Of a stretch of 64,000 nt of DNA, positions 38,546 to 46,294 are shown in pieces. The stretch comes from Microbacterium sp. EST19A (GTDB taxonomy: Bacteria; Actinomycetota; Actinomycetes; Actinomycetales; Microbacteriaceae), in NCBI RefSeq assembly GCF_019969685.1, contig NZ_JAHXYZ010000002.1, positions 558,001-622,000 on the forward strand, in the 5' to 3' direction. Under the pieces are notes generated by a model that saw only the letters and a list, made by a program, of their open reading frames with translations, had not been told where the DNA came from and made no database searches. The position numbers and the translations under genes were made by a program. Every line of letters starts with the position of its first letter. Positions within the stretch are counted from its first letter, which is position 1.

Positions 38546-39670
38546 TCAGTCGAAGTGCGCGGCAGCGGCCCTGGCCACGTACACGACGTCGTCGAGGTCG
38601 TCGCCCGAGACGTTGACGTGACCGACCTTGCGACCCGGTCGCGGCGCCTTGCCGTAGGTGTGGATCTTCGCCGTGGGGTGCTCCACCATCGCGGCGGCGA
38701 ATCGCTCGTCGAGTGTGCCCTCGGTGGGGCCTCCGAGGATGTTCACCATCACGGACCATGCCGAGCGTGGCGCGGTGCTGCCGAGCGGAAGATCGGCCAC
38801 GGCGCGCAGATGCTGCTCGAACTGCCCGGTGACCGCACCGTCCTGCCCCCAGTGACCGCTGTTGTGCGGCCGCATCGCGAGCTCGTTCACGAGGATCCGC
38901 TCGTCGTCGGTCTCGAAGAGCTCGACGGCCAGCATGCCGGTCACAGCCAGGCCTTCGGCGATCGTCCGGCCGATCTGCTCGGCGACCTGGGAGAGCCGCT
39001 CCGTCGCGGCAGGCGCGGGGGCGATCACCTCGGCGCACACGCCGCCGCGCTGCACCGTCTCGACGACGGGGTAAGCGACGATCTGACCGCTGGGGCGACG
39101 CGCGACCTGCTGCGCGAGCTCTCGGACGAACGGCACGAGCTCCTCCACGAGCAGCGCCTCTCCCTCGGCCACGGCATCGAGCCAGTCCTGGGCCTCCGCC
39201 GCCGCGCGGACGACCCGCACGCCCTTGCCGTCGTATCCGCCGCGAGGCGTCTTGACGACGCCGCTGCCGTCGTGCTCATCGAGGAAGGCCTGAAGCTCGT
39301 CCGCGCTGCGCACCGCCGCCCACTCGGGCTGCGGGATGCCGAGCTCGGTGAGGCGCGCGCGCATCACGAGCTTGTCCTGCGCGTACTGCAGCGCGTCCGG
39401 TCCCGGGTGCACCGCGACGCCCTCGGCGACGAGAGCCCGCAGCACGTCCTGAGGCACGTGCTCATGATCGAAGGTGACCACGTCGACGTCGGCCGCGAAG
39501 GCACGCACGGCATCGATGTCGCGGTAGTCGCCGACGGCGGTCGCCGCGAGCTGGGCGGACATGCCCTCGTCCTCCGCGAGCACTCGCAGGTCGAGTCCCA
39601 GTTCGACCGCCGGAGCGATCATCATCCGGGCCAGCTGTCCTCCGCCGATCACGCCCACACGCAGCGCCAT
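38546..39670 (-). CDS. purK: N5-carboxyaminoimidazole ribonucleotide synthase
   Basis: 374-residue ATP-grasp enzyme converting AIR, ATP and bicarbonate to N5-CAIR, the substrate of PurE. G-V-I-G-G-G-Q-L-A-R-M-M at the N-terminus, T-P-R-G-G-Y-D-G-K-G near residue 150 and N-E-L-A-M-R-P-H-N-S-G-H-W near 265 are PurK signatures. Start ATG 39670 has GGAGG 6 nt upstream, deciding against the in-frame ATG 27 nt further out. The gap to purE (38478-38545) holds the purE promoter. Confidence 0.95.
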   Translation of the reverse strand: MALRVGVIGGGQLARMMIAPAVELGLDLRVLAEDEGMSAQLAATAVGDYRDIDAVRAFAADVDVVTFDHEHVPQDVLRALVAEGVAVHPGPDALQYAQDKLVMRARLTELGIPQPEWAAVRSADELQAFLDEHDGSGVVKTPRGGYDGKGVRVVRAAAEAQDWLDAVAEGEALLVEELVPFVRELAQQVARRPSGQIVAYPVVETVQRGGVCAEVIAPAPAATERLSQVAEQIGRTIAEGLAVTGMLAVELFETDDERILVNELAMRPHNSGHWGQDGAVTGQFEQHLRAVADLPLGSTAPRSAWSVMVNILGGPTEGTLDERFAAAMVEHPTAKIHTYGKAPRPGRKVGHVNVSGDDLDDVVYVARAAAAHFD

Positions 39671-39759
39671 GTGCCGCCTCCATTCGTCCGAACCCATTCT
39701 CGCGCACGGAGGCGGTCCCGTACGACACGTGTGCGCCGTCGTGCGTCGAGGCCGCCGGA

Positions 39760-40314
39760 TCAGACGATGTCGTGGCTCTCCGTGGTGCCCTGCGCGTCGC
39801 GATGCGCGAGGATCTGGCCGACCTCGATCTGGTCGGCCAGCGTCTCGTGGACGAGGGTGACGTTCGGCACGTTCGGCAGACGCAGCGGCGCGTCGACGCC
39901 GTTGGAGAGAGTGATGGTCCCCGCGCCCCACAGCCGCTGCAGCGGTCCGCGACGGACGGCGATCGTGTACCCCCTGGCGTGCGACATCTCACGACGCTGC
40001 CGGGCACCGATCCCGTGGTGCGCGATGACTCTGCGGGTGGTCACCGTGGTGCTGCGGGAGAACCAGACGATGTACGGCACCACCACGACGAGAAGGACGA
40101 GAACACCGGCGGCCGTCAGCAGCATCCAGTTCTCGAGCCCCGCGGGCAGGTTGTCGTAGAAGAACGCGGTCGCCCCGAACGACGCGATGAGCACGAGCGC
40201 AGACCAGAAGAGCCGGCGGGCATGGCCACGGAAGCGTGCGATCATCAGTTCCTCGGTCGGCGCACCGGGCGGCGGCATCACCGGCCGGCCTCCGAGCGTC
40301 ACGGGCTGAGTCAC
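39760..40314 (-). CDS. PH domain-containing membrane protein
   Basis: 184 residues: two transmembrane segments (about 35-52 and 64-85) followed by a bacterial PH (bPH2-like) domain with S-R-S-T-T-V-T-T-R-R-V-I near residue 90. The family is usually found next to birA/purK in Microbacteriaceae. Function unknown; probably a membrane scaffold. GTG start, 6 nt behind CACAAT. Confidence 0.8.
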   Translation of the reverse strand: MTQPVTLGGRPVMPPPGAPTEELMIARFRGHARRLFWSALVLIASFGATAFFYDNLPAGLENWMLLTAAGVLVLLVVVVPYIVWFSRSTTVTTRRVIAHHGIGARQRREMSHARGYTIAVRRGPLQRLWGAGTITLSNGVDAPLRLPNVPNVTLVHETLADQIEVGQILAHRDAQGTTESHDIV

Positions 40315-40369
40315 CCCACCATTGTGCCCGTCATCTGCGACATTGCCGTCTGCGTGACGGCGTGTCAGT

Positions 40370-41140
40370 TCAGGCGGGACGCACGTGGACGACGTCTCCC
40401 GCCGAGACGGCGTGCACCGTCCCGTCGGCGGAGACGAGCAGACGCCCCTCGGCGTCCAGCGCCGTCGCCACGCCCTCGAGCGACTGATCGCCCGGGAGCA
40501 GGACGCGGATGGGGAGACCGAGGGTCGCGCAGAGGGCGGTCACCGCACCGTGCAAGCCGCTCGCGATCGCGTCGTCCGCGGCGGCGAGCGCCGAGATGTG
40601 CGCGTCGAGGGCGTGCAGGTAGTCCGCGACCAGTCCGTCTTCATCGACGTCGACACCGAGGACGGCGAAGGACGTCGCCGTCGGCACCGGGAGCTGCTCG
40701 GCGGTCATGGCGGTGTTGACGCCGGAACCGACGATGACGGCATCCGCCGTCGCCTCCGCGAGGATGCCGCAGATCTTGCGGCCGTCGACGAGCACGTCAT
40801 TGGGCCATTTGACGGCCACCTCGTGCCCGGGGAGCTGCGCGGCGACGGCCTCGGCCATTGCCGCTCCTGCTGCCAGGGGGATCCATCCGCGCGCGGCCGG
40901 GGCTGCGGGCAGCGCGCGCAGGAGGACCGAGATCGCGAGAGACGCCCCGGCCGGAGCCACCCAGGTGCGGTCGAGACGCCCGCGGCCCGCCGTCTGGTTG
41001 CGCGTGATCAGGGCGGAAAGGTGGGGCCAGCGCTCGAGGTCATCCGCGCGCTCGCGAAGATCCGCGTTCGTCGAGCCGGTCTCCTCCCGCACCTCCAGGT
41101 GCGATGCCGTTGCGCGGGCGCGCGCGAAATCGCCGCTCAT
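40370..41140 (-). CDS. birA: Biotin--[acetyl-CoA-carboxylase] ligase
   Basis: 256-residue biotin protein ligase that activates biotin and attaches it to the carrier domain of acyl-CoA carboxylases. E-E-T-G-S-T-N-A-D near residue 20, A-G-R-G-R-L-D-R-T-W near 52 and K-W-P-N-D-V-L-V-D-G-R-K-I-C-G-I-L near 111 are diagnostic. It lacks the N-terminal helix-turn-helix of E. coli BirA, so it is the non-repressor group. ATG 41140 overlaps the stop of the transferase gene upstream (ATGA); a longer frame only covers that gene. Confidence 0.94.
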   Translation of the reverse strand: MSGDFARARATASHLEVREETGSTNADLRERADDLERWPHLSALITRNQTAGRGRLDRTWVAPAGASLAISVLLRALPAAPAARGWIPLAAGAAMAEAVAAQLPGHEVAVKWPNDVLVDGRKICGILAEATADAVIVGSGVNTAMTAEQLPVPTATSFAVLGVDVDEDGLVADYLHALDAHISALAAADDAIASGLHGAVTALCATLGLPIRVLLPGDQSLEGVATALDAEGRLLVSADGTVHAVSAGDVVHVRPA

Positions 41141-42420
41141 GCGTCCTCCTCGTCTGCCTCTTCGTCGTCGTCGTCCTCGTCCTCGCGGATGGCGCCGACC
41201 TCGTGCGCCTGCCACTGCTCCCACTCCTGCATGAGGGTCTCGACGGCGGCGTGGAACTTCTCGGTGGCGACGCCCGGCGTCGTGTCTCCGAAGTAGTGCT
41301 GCACCCACATCCGCAGACGGGCGACGGCCGCGTCATCGGCGCGCACGCGCTCGACCTCGGTCACGATGCGGGAAGCGCCCTCGACGGTGAGCCACTCGCA
41401 GTCCGCGAGGTAGCCGGTCGTGTCGATCGAGGCGCGCTCGTCGGCGGGGCGCGTGATCATGAGGGGTTTGCCCGCGGCGAGACGGTCGTAGACCATGGCC
41501 GAGATGTCGACGATGGCGACGTCGGCCGCGGAGAGCTGCCAGCCGAGTTCCGCGCCATGGTCGTAGACGTGCTGGGCGGTCGGGTCGGCCGAGTTCGCCG
41601 CGTTGATCGCGGAGATGATCCGGCGGTGCGCAGCACCGTACGCCTCATCGACCACGCCGCTTCGCGGGTGCGGACGATAGATCACCCGATGCGCACCGGT
41701 CGCCAGCAGCTTCTTGACGAGTGCCTCACCGTGCGTCGCGATCGATCCGTAGAGCGCGCTCGGGCGGTCCCCCTCCCACGTCGGCGCGTAGAGCACCACG
41801 GTGCGCTCGTCCGGCGTGTACGGCAGAGTCCCGGAGTAGTGATCCGCCTGAGGGCGGCCGATGTCCATGGTGCGGCGGTCGACGTCGTAGTCCCAGAGCG
41901 TGCGGGAGAGCCGGTCGCGCGCGGCCTGGCCTGCCACGAAGGCGTAGTCGTACGCCTTGTACTGGTTGGTGGTCATGTACATCTTGTCGGACTCGCCGTG
42001 GTTGATGAACACGTGCCAGCGGCGCCCGTAGCGGAACATCTGGAAGTTGCGGGTGTTCTGGTTGACGTACAGCACGACACGGATGTCCTGCTGCGCGATG
42101 AACCTCTCGAGGTCACGCACCTTCGGCACGAACGCGACGGGCGGGCCGTCCTCATCGAGCAGCTTCTCGGCGCCGGTCGCGGACCGCGAGAGCACCACCA
42201 CGGGCCAGCGCTTCGAGAGCTCGGCGAGAGGCCGGTACCACTGCCGCATCTGGTACATGTTCACGGCGCCGTCGGCGAAGTAGACCGCGACCTGGAAGTG
42301 ATCGAGCGGATGCGGCTCGCGCTCGGCGAGGCGCCGCCGGACCCGCTGCACCGCGCTGCGGGACGCGAGCGCGCGCGTGAGGAGACGGTACGCCTTCTTG
42401 GCGTCAGACAATGCACCCAT
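41137..42420 (-). CDS. CDP-glycerol:polyglycerophosphate-type transferase (teichoic-acid family)
   Basis: 427-residue GT-B protein of the TagB/TagF family that transfers glycerol phosphate or a related unit onto a wall polymer. I-N-H-G-E-S-D-K stands at the position of the usual H-G-T/I-P-L-K; L-Y-A-P-T-W-E-G-D and V-D-I-S-A-M-V-Y-D-R-L-A-A-G-K-P-L follow. The last 16 residues are almost entirely Asp/Glu. TATTCT ends 6 nt before the ATG, so the mRNA is probably leaderless. Coupled to birA by a 4-nt overlap. Divergent from the GT2 gene at 42477. Confidence 0.8.
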   Translation of the reverse strand: MGALSDAKKAYRLLTRALASRSAVQRVRRRLAEREPHPLDHFQVAVYFADGAVNMYQMRQWYRPLAELSKRWPVVVLSRSATGAEKLLDEDGPPVAFVPKVRDLERFIAQQDIRVVLYVNQNTRNFQMFRYGRRWHVFINHGESDKMYMTTNQYKAYDYAFVAGQAARDRLSRTLWDYDVDRRTMDIGRPQADHYSGTLPYTPDERTVVLYAPTWEGDRPSALYGSIATHGEALVKKLLATGAHRVIYRPHPRSGVVDEAYGAAHRRIISAINAANSADPTAQHVYDHGAELGWQLSAADVAIVDISAMVYDRLAAGKPLMITRPADERASIDTTGYLADCEWLTVEGASRIVTEVERVRADDAAVARLRMWVQHYFGDTTPGVATEKFHAAVETLMQEWEQWQAHEVGAIREDEDDDDEEADEEDA

Positions 42421-42426
42421 CCCTCC

Positions 42427-42432
42427 AGAATA
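42427..42432 (-). promoter_or_regulatory. -10 element (TATTCT) of CDP-glycerol-type transferase
   Basis: TATTCT, then GGAGGG, then ATG 42420. GGAGG here is only 1 nt from the ATG, too close to serve as a ribosome site, which favours leaderless initiation. Confidence 0.5.
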
Positions 42433-42476
42433 CGGAGATCAGGGAACGCCCGATGTCGCCGTGACATGATCGTCAT

Positions 42477-43550
42477 GTGCCAGCCAACGAATCCGTCACG
42501 CCCGACGCCGGGGTGTCCTTCGTGATGCCGGTGCTCAACGAGCGGGCCTATCTCGAGCATGCCGTCGCATCCGTCCTCACGCAGGACGTCGACGGCCCCT
42601 CGGAGCTGGTCCTCGCGCTCGGACCGTCGACCGACGGGACGACCGAGCTCGCCGAGGGTCTCGCCGCGGCAGACGACCGCATCCGCCTGGTGCAGAACCC
42701 GGCCGCGCACATCCCCGTGGGGTTGAACGCCGCGATCCGTGCCAGTCGCTACGCGACGATCGTGCGGGTCGACGCCCACTCCGAACTCTCTCCCGGATAT
42801 GCCGCCCGCGCCCTGGAGACCCTCGATCGCACGCAGTCCGCGAACGTGGGCGGCGTCATGCACGCCGAGGGGCGCACGCCGTTCCAGAAGGCGGTCGCCC
42901 GGCTGTACAACTCCCCCGTCGGCCTCGGCGGCGGCGCGTACCACGGCCGCACGCACGAGGGCGAGGCCGAATCCGCCTACCTCGGCGTCATGCGCCGTGA
43001 GGTGCTCGACGAGGTGGGGCTCTTCGACGAGTCGATCCGCCGCGGCGAGGACTGGGAGCTCAACCTGCGCATCCGCCAGGCAGGGCATCGCGTCTGGTTC
43101 GACCCGAACCTGTCCGTCACGTACTGGCCGCGCGAGAGCTGGCTCCGCCTCGCGCGGCAGTTCCGCGCCACCGGCGCCTGGCGTGGTGAGCTGGTTCGCC
43201 GGTTCGGCCGCAGCAACGGCATCCGCTACTTCGCGCCGCCCGCGCTCGTGCTGGTGGTCGTGCTCGCCATCGTCGTCGGCGCGCTGCAGCTCACCGGCGT
43301 GCTGAGCGGGGTCTTCTCGCTCGTGGCGTCGATCGTGGCCTACCTGCCGCTCGCGCTCTATCTGCTCCTCGTGATCGCCGTGGCCTTCGCGCCAGGCGGA
43401 GGCGGTCTGCGTCAGAAGCTGTGGACGCTGCTCGTGCTCCCGACCATGCACCTGTCGTGGGGCGTCGGATTCCTCGGCGGAGTCCTGCGCGGTGCGCGCG
43501 ACACGGTCGACGCGTCGCGCCTGGGCACCCGCAACACGCCTCTGCCCTGA
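42477..43550 (+). CDS. Glycosyltransferase family 2 with C-terminal membrane segments (ExoA-like)
   Basis: 357-residue GT2 protein. V-S-F-V-M-P-V-L-N-E-R starts the GT-A domain; V-R-V-D-A-H-S-E near residue 98 is the DXD-type site; R-R-G-E-D-W-E-L-N near residue 190 supplies the catalytic acid/base. Three hydrophobic segments (residues about 255-275, 280-300, 320-345) anchor it in the membrane, as in succinoglycan ExoA. The GTG start is 6 nt behind CATGAT, again compatible with leaderless transcription. Converges on the TagF-like gene at 43566. Confidence 0.87.
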   Translation: MPANESVTPDAGVSFVMPVLNERAYLEHAVASVLTQDVDGPSELVLALGPSTDGTTELAEGLAAADDRIRLVQNPAAHIPVGLNAAIRASRYATIVRVDAHSELSPGYAARALETLDRTQSANVGGVMHAEGRTPFQKAVARLYNSPVGLGGGAYHGRTHEGEAESAYLGVMRREVLDEVGLFDESIRRGEDWELNLRIRQAGHRVWFDPNLSVTYWPRESWLRLARQFRATGAWRGELVRRFGRSNGIRYFAPPALVLVVVLAIVVGALQLTGVLSGVFSLVASIVAYLPLALYLLLVIAVAFAPGGGGLRQKLWTLLVLPTMHLSWGVGFLGGVLRGARDTVDASRLGTRNTPLP

Positions 43551-43565
43551 CGGCGAGGCGCACGA

Positions 43566-45002
43566 TCAGGGAGTGACGAACCCCAGATCGAGGATGCGGT
43601 CGACCACGCGACGGGCGGCATGACCGTCGTCGCGCTTGTTGAACTGGGCGCGCCACGCCTCGTACCGGCCGGCGTAGGAGGCTGCGTGACCGGTGTCGGC
43701 CAACGCGGCGGCGAGCTCGTCCTGCGTGCGCACGAGCGGGCCGGGGGCGCGCTCGGCGAGGTCGAAGTAGAAGCCGCGCAGCTGTCCGCGATAGTGATCG
43801 ATGTCGGGCACGAGGAAGTACATCGGCTTGCCGGTGACACTGAAGTCGAACATCACCGAGGAGTAATCGGTGATGAGGGCGTCGGCCGCCAGGAGCAGCT
43901 GCGCGGTCTCGGGGTATCCGGTCACGTCGATGACCCTGGCTCCCGCGCGGTCGCGGCCCTGCTGCAGTGTGCGGGAGTGCCCGCGGACGAGCACCACGGC
44001 GTCAGCCTGCCGGGCGAGGAGCTCCGGGTCGATGAAGTCGACCATCTCGCTGCGATCGTCGCGCCAGGTCGGCGCGTACAGGAGCACCCGCTCCCCCTCG
44101 CCGATGCCCAGGGCCGTGCGGATCGCGGCCGGATCCCCGGTGATGAGCGCGTCGTTGCGGGGGTACCCCTCGACCCAGATCGGCCGGCCGAAGAACGCAT
44201 ATGCCTTGCGGAGAATGCGCTCGGAGTAGGTGTTCTGCGCGAGCAGCACGTCCCACCGTCGTGACTCCTTCACCACGGCCGCCATCCGTCGCGGGTCGAA
44301 CCCGGGACGGTGCAGGGCGAGCCGCTTGAGCGGAGTGCCGTGCCAGGTCTGCAGCACTTTCTGCCCGGGCTTGCGCACGAAGCGACGGCGCAGCCAGTCG
44401 TTCACGACGAGCAGACGGGCGGCGCCCCGCGCATGCCACCACTCGGGACTTCCCTCGACGACGGCAATCGCGCCCTCCGGAACCGCGACCGAGAGGTCCA
44501 CGACGCTCCAGTATCGCCGCACCTCGGGCGCGCGAGCAGCGAGCTCCCGGTCGATCGCCTGCGGGTTGCAGCCGACGCTGCGGCCGTAGAAGCTCTCGAA
44601 GAACACCGCGTTCTCTGTGCCGCCGGACTGGGCCACGTAGCGCCCTTCGAGCGTCGACTGCCCTTCGACCGTCTCGTACACCGGAGAGATCGGCGCGGCG
44701 ATGCGCACCGCTCCGCCGTCGACGGCGATCCGGAGGCCCGTCATCACGACCGGCGCGACCTGCAGCCCGTCGAGATCGGTGTCGGCGATGCGCAGCTCGT
44801 ACTCCCCCGACGGAAGCGGCAGCTCCGGACCGCCCCATCGCGACGCCTGCAGCGGGAACGTCGCCTTCCAGGTCTTGCCGCCACCCGTGAGGCGTGCGTC
44901 GACGCGCGCCCGGGGTCCGACCAGCTCTGCCGTCGCCGGTCGCTGACCGGTCCCTGCGATGATCAGCGCTTCCGCCGCCTCATCGATCCGGGCCGTTGTC
45001 AT
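43566..45002 (-). CDS. CDP-glycerol glycerophosphotransferase (TagB/TagF-like)
   Basis: 478-residue wall-polymer transferase. An N-terminal beta-rich region (residues 1-115) precedes the GT-B part. Motifs: T-W-H-G-T-P-L-K-R near residue 225 (catalytic His), Y-A-P-T-W-R-D-D near 315, and I-T-D-Y-S-S-V-M-F-D-F near 378, the CDP-glycerol binding region. These are complete, unlike the copy at 41137. The ATG overlaps the end of the gene at 44999-46252 by 4 nt, so the two are an operon. Predicts a teichoic-acid-like or glycerol-phosphate-decorated polymer. Confidence 0.88.
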   Translation of the reverse strand: MTTARIDEAAEALIIAGTGQRPATAELVGPRARVDARLTGGGKTWKATFPLQASRWGGPELPLPSGEYELRIADTDLDGLQVAPVVMTGLRIAVDGGAVRIAAPISPVYETVEGQSTLEGRYVAQSGGTENAVFFESFYGRSVGCNPQAIDRELAARAPEVRRYWSVVDLSVAVPEGAIAVVEGSPEWWHARGAARLLVVNDWLRRRFVRKPGQKVLQTWHGTPLKRLALHRPGFDPRRMAAVVKESRRWDVLLAQNTYSERILRKAYAFFGRPIWVEGYPRNDALITGDPAAIRTALGIGEGERVLLYAPTWRDDRSEMVDFIDPELLARQADAVVLVRGHSRTLQQGRDRAGARVIDVTGYPETAQLLLAADALITDYSSVMFDFSVTGKPMYFLVPDIDHYRGQLRGFYFDLAERAPGPLVRTQDELAAALADTGHAASYAGRYEAWRAQFNKRDDGHAARRVVDRILDLGFVTP

Positions 45003-46252
45003 GCTGCTCCCTTCGGTGCGGGGATCCCCCGCGCGCGGATTGCCTGATACACCCGATCGGTGTTGCGTCCGTCTCGATATGCGTGCATCTCCGCGCTGAG
45101 CGTAGCGGACCGGACGGACTCCGCGTCGTATGCGGCCTCATCGGACAGCAGCACCCGCAGCTGCACGAGCAGCTCGGACCACGATGCGGCGGCGTCCGGC
45201 CCCGCGACATCCTCGAACCGCCCGTAGAAGCCGCGCGTGCGCGCGTACTCGGACGCATCCGGAGCCAGGTAGAGCACTGGCGTCGCCAGGAGCCCGACGT
45301 CGTAGGCGAGCGATGAGTAGTCGGTGATCAGCACGTCGAGGGCCGGCAGCACGGGCGTCACGTCGGCGAGCAGCGATGCTCCCAGCATCCGCACCCTCCG
45401 ACTCGGGAGGGGCGGAGCGTAGCCGCCCTCACCGAGCGGATGCGATCGCACGAGCAGGACCGCATCGTTCTCCTTGAGCATGCGGATGATCCGCACCCAC
45501 TCGGATGCCGACGGCACGGCTGGGTCTTCGGCGCCGTCGCGCCACGTCGGGGCGTAGAGGATCGTGCGCGCCCCCGGGGGGAGGTCGCCGAGAACGCGAC
45601 CGAGCAGAGCGGATGCCGCGGCTCTGCGCTCCTCGATCGATCCGGCCGACAGGACGTCGACACGCGGTTCGCCCGTCACGACCACGCGGTCGTCGCCCAG
45701 GCCGAAAGCGGACTCCAGGCGCCCCCTCGAGCGATGGGAGGCGGCGGGCAGGACCCTGATGCGCTGGGCGGCCCCGCGGTACAGCAGACCGACGACCCGG
45801 CGCAGAAGGGGTGCTCCCGGCACGTTCGGCACCTGCGTGGTGGCCGGTGAGTCGAGGCCGATCCGCTTGAGCGGGATGCCGTGCCAGAGCTGCACGACGA
45901 AGGCTCCGCCGTTGGCGTAGCGGTTGACGTCGCCGAGGCCGTGCGTGACGACGAGCACGCTGGCGCGGGCGGTCGCCCACCAGCCGCGCAGTCCGCTCTT
46001 GCGCAGAGTGCGGATGCCGAGCGCCGCGGCATCCTGATCCTCACGGGCCGACGAGGTGAGCCACAGGGTGTCGTGCCCGGTATCGGCCGCATATCTCTGC
46101 AGGGCCAGAGCGCCGTCGCCGATACCTGCCCCGCATCCGAAGACCCAGCGGCGCCCGCGCGGGACGAGGAAGGTGCCCATGCGCCCTATGGCATACAGCG
46201 GGATCCGGAGCAGCTTGGCCGCATTGCCGGTGCCGAAAGAGAAGGACGCCAC
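44999..46252 (-). CDS. CDP-glycerol glycerophosphotransferase (TagB/TagF-like), second copy
   Basis: 417-residue relative of the gene at 43566: Q-L-W-H-G-I-P-L-K-R-I-G near residue 130, L-Y-A-P-T-W-R-D-G near 235 and I-T-D-Y-S-S-L-A-Y-D-V near 315 are intact. The N-terminus reads MASFSFGTGNAAK and is reached from a GTG at 46252 that lies inside a 21-bp hairpin; the next in-frame ATG is 46180 and would remove 24 conserved-looking residues. No clear Shine-Dalgarno stands before the GTG. Likely primase- or polymerase-like step in the same polymer pathway. Confidence 0.85.
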   Translation of the reverse strand: MASFSFGTGNAAKLLRIPLYAIGRMGTFLVPRGRRWVFGCGAGIGDGALALQRYAADTGHDTLWLTSSAREDQDAAALGIRTLRKSGLRGWWATARASVLVVTHGLGDVNRYANGGAFVVQLWHGIPLKRIGLDSPATTQVPNVPGAPLLRRVVGLLYRGAAQRIRVLPAASHRSRGRLESAFGLGDDRVVVTGEPRVDVLSAGSIEERRAAASALLGRVLGDLPPGARTILYAPTWRDGAEDPAVPSASEWVRIIRMLKENDAVLLVRSHPLGEGGYAPPLPSRRVRMLGASLLADVTPVLPALDVLITDYSSLAYDVGLLATPVLYLAPDASEYARTRGFYGRFEDVAGPDAAASWSELLVQLRVLLSDEAAYDAESVRSATLSAEMHAYRDGRNTDRVYQAIRARGIPAPKGAA

Positions 46253-46285
46253 CCCGCGAGCCTATCGCGGGGTGGCGTCCTTCTC
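46239..46285 (-). terminator. 21-bp hairpin spanning terminator position and start codon
   Basis: Perfect inverted repeat 46239-46259 with 46265-46285, 5-nt loop. It follows the stop of the HtrA-like gene by 9 nt on the minus strand, the position of a terminator. Its distal arm contains the GTG start and first codons of the transferase at 46252, so read-through mRNA would hide that start. Confidence 0.7.
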
Positions 46286-46294
46286 GGTGCGGGG

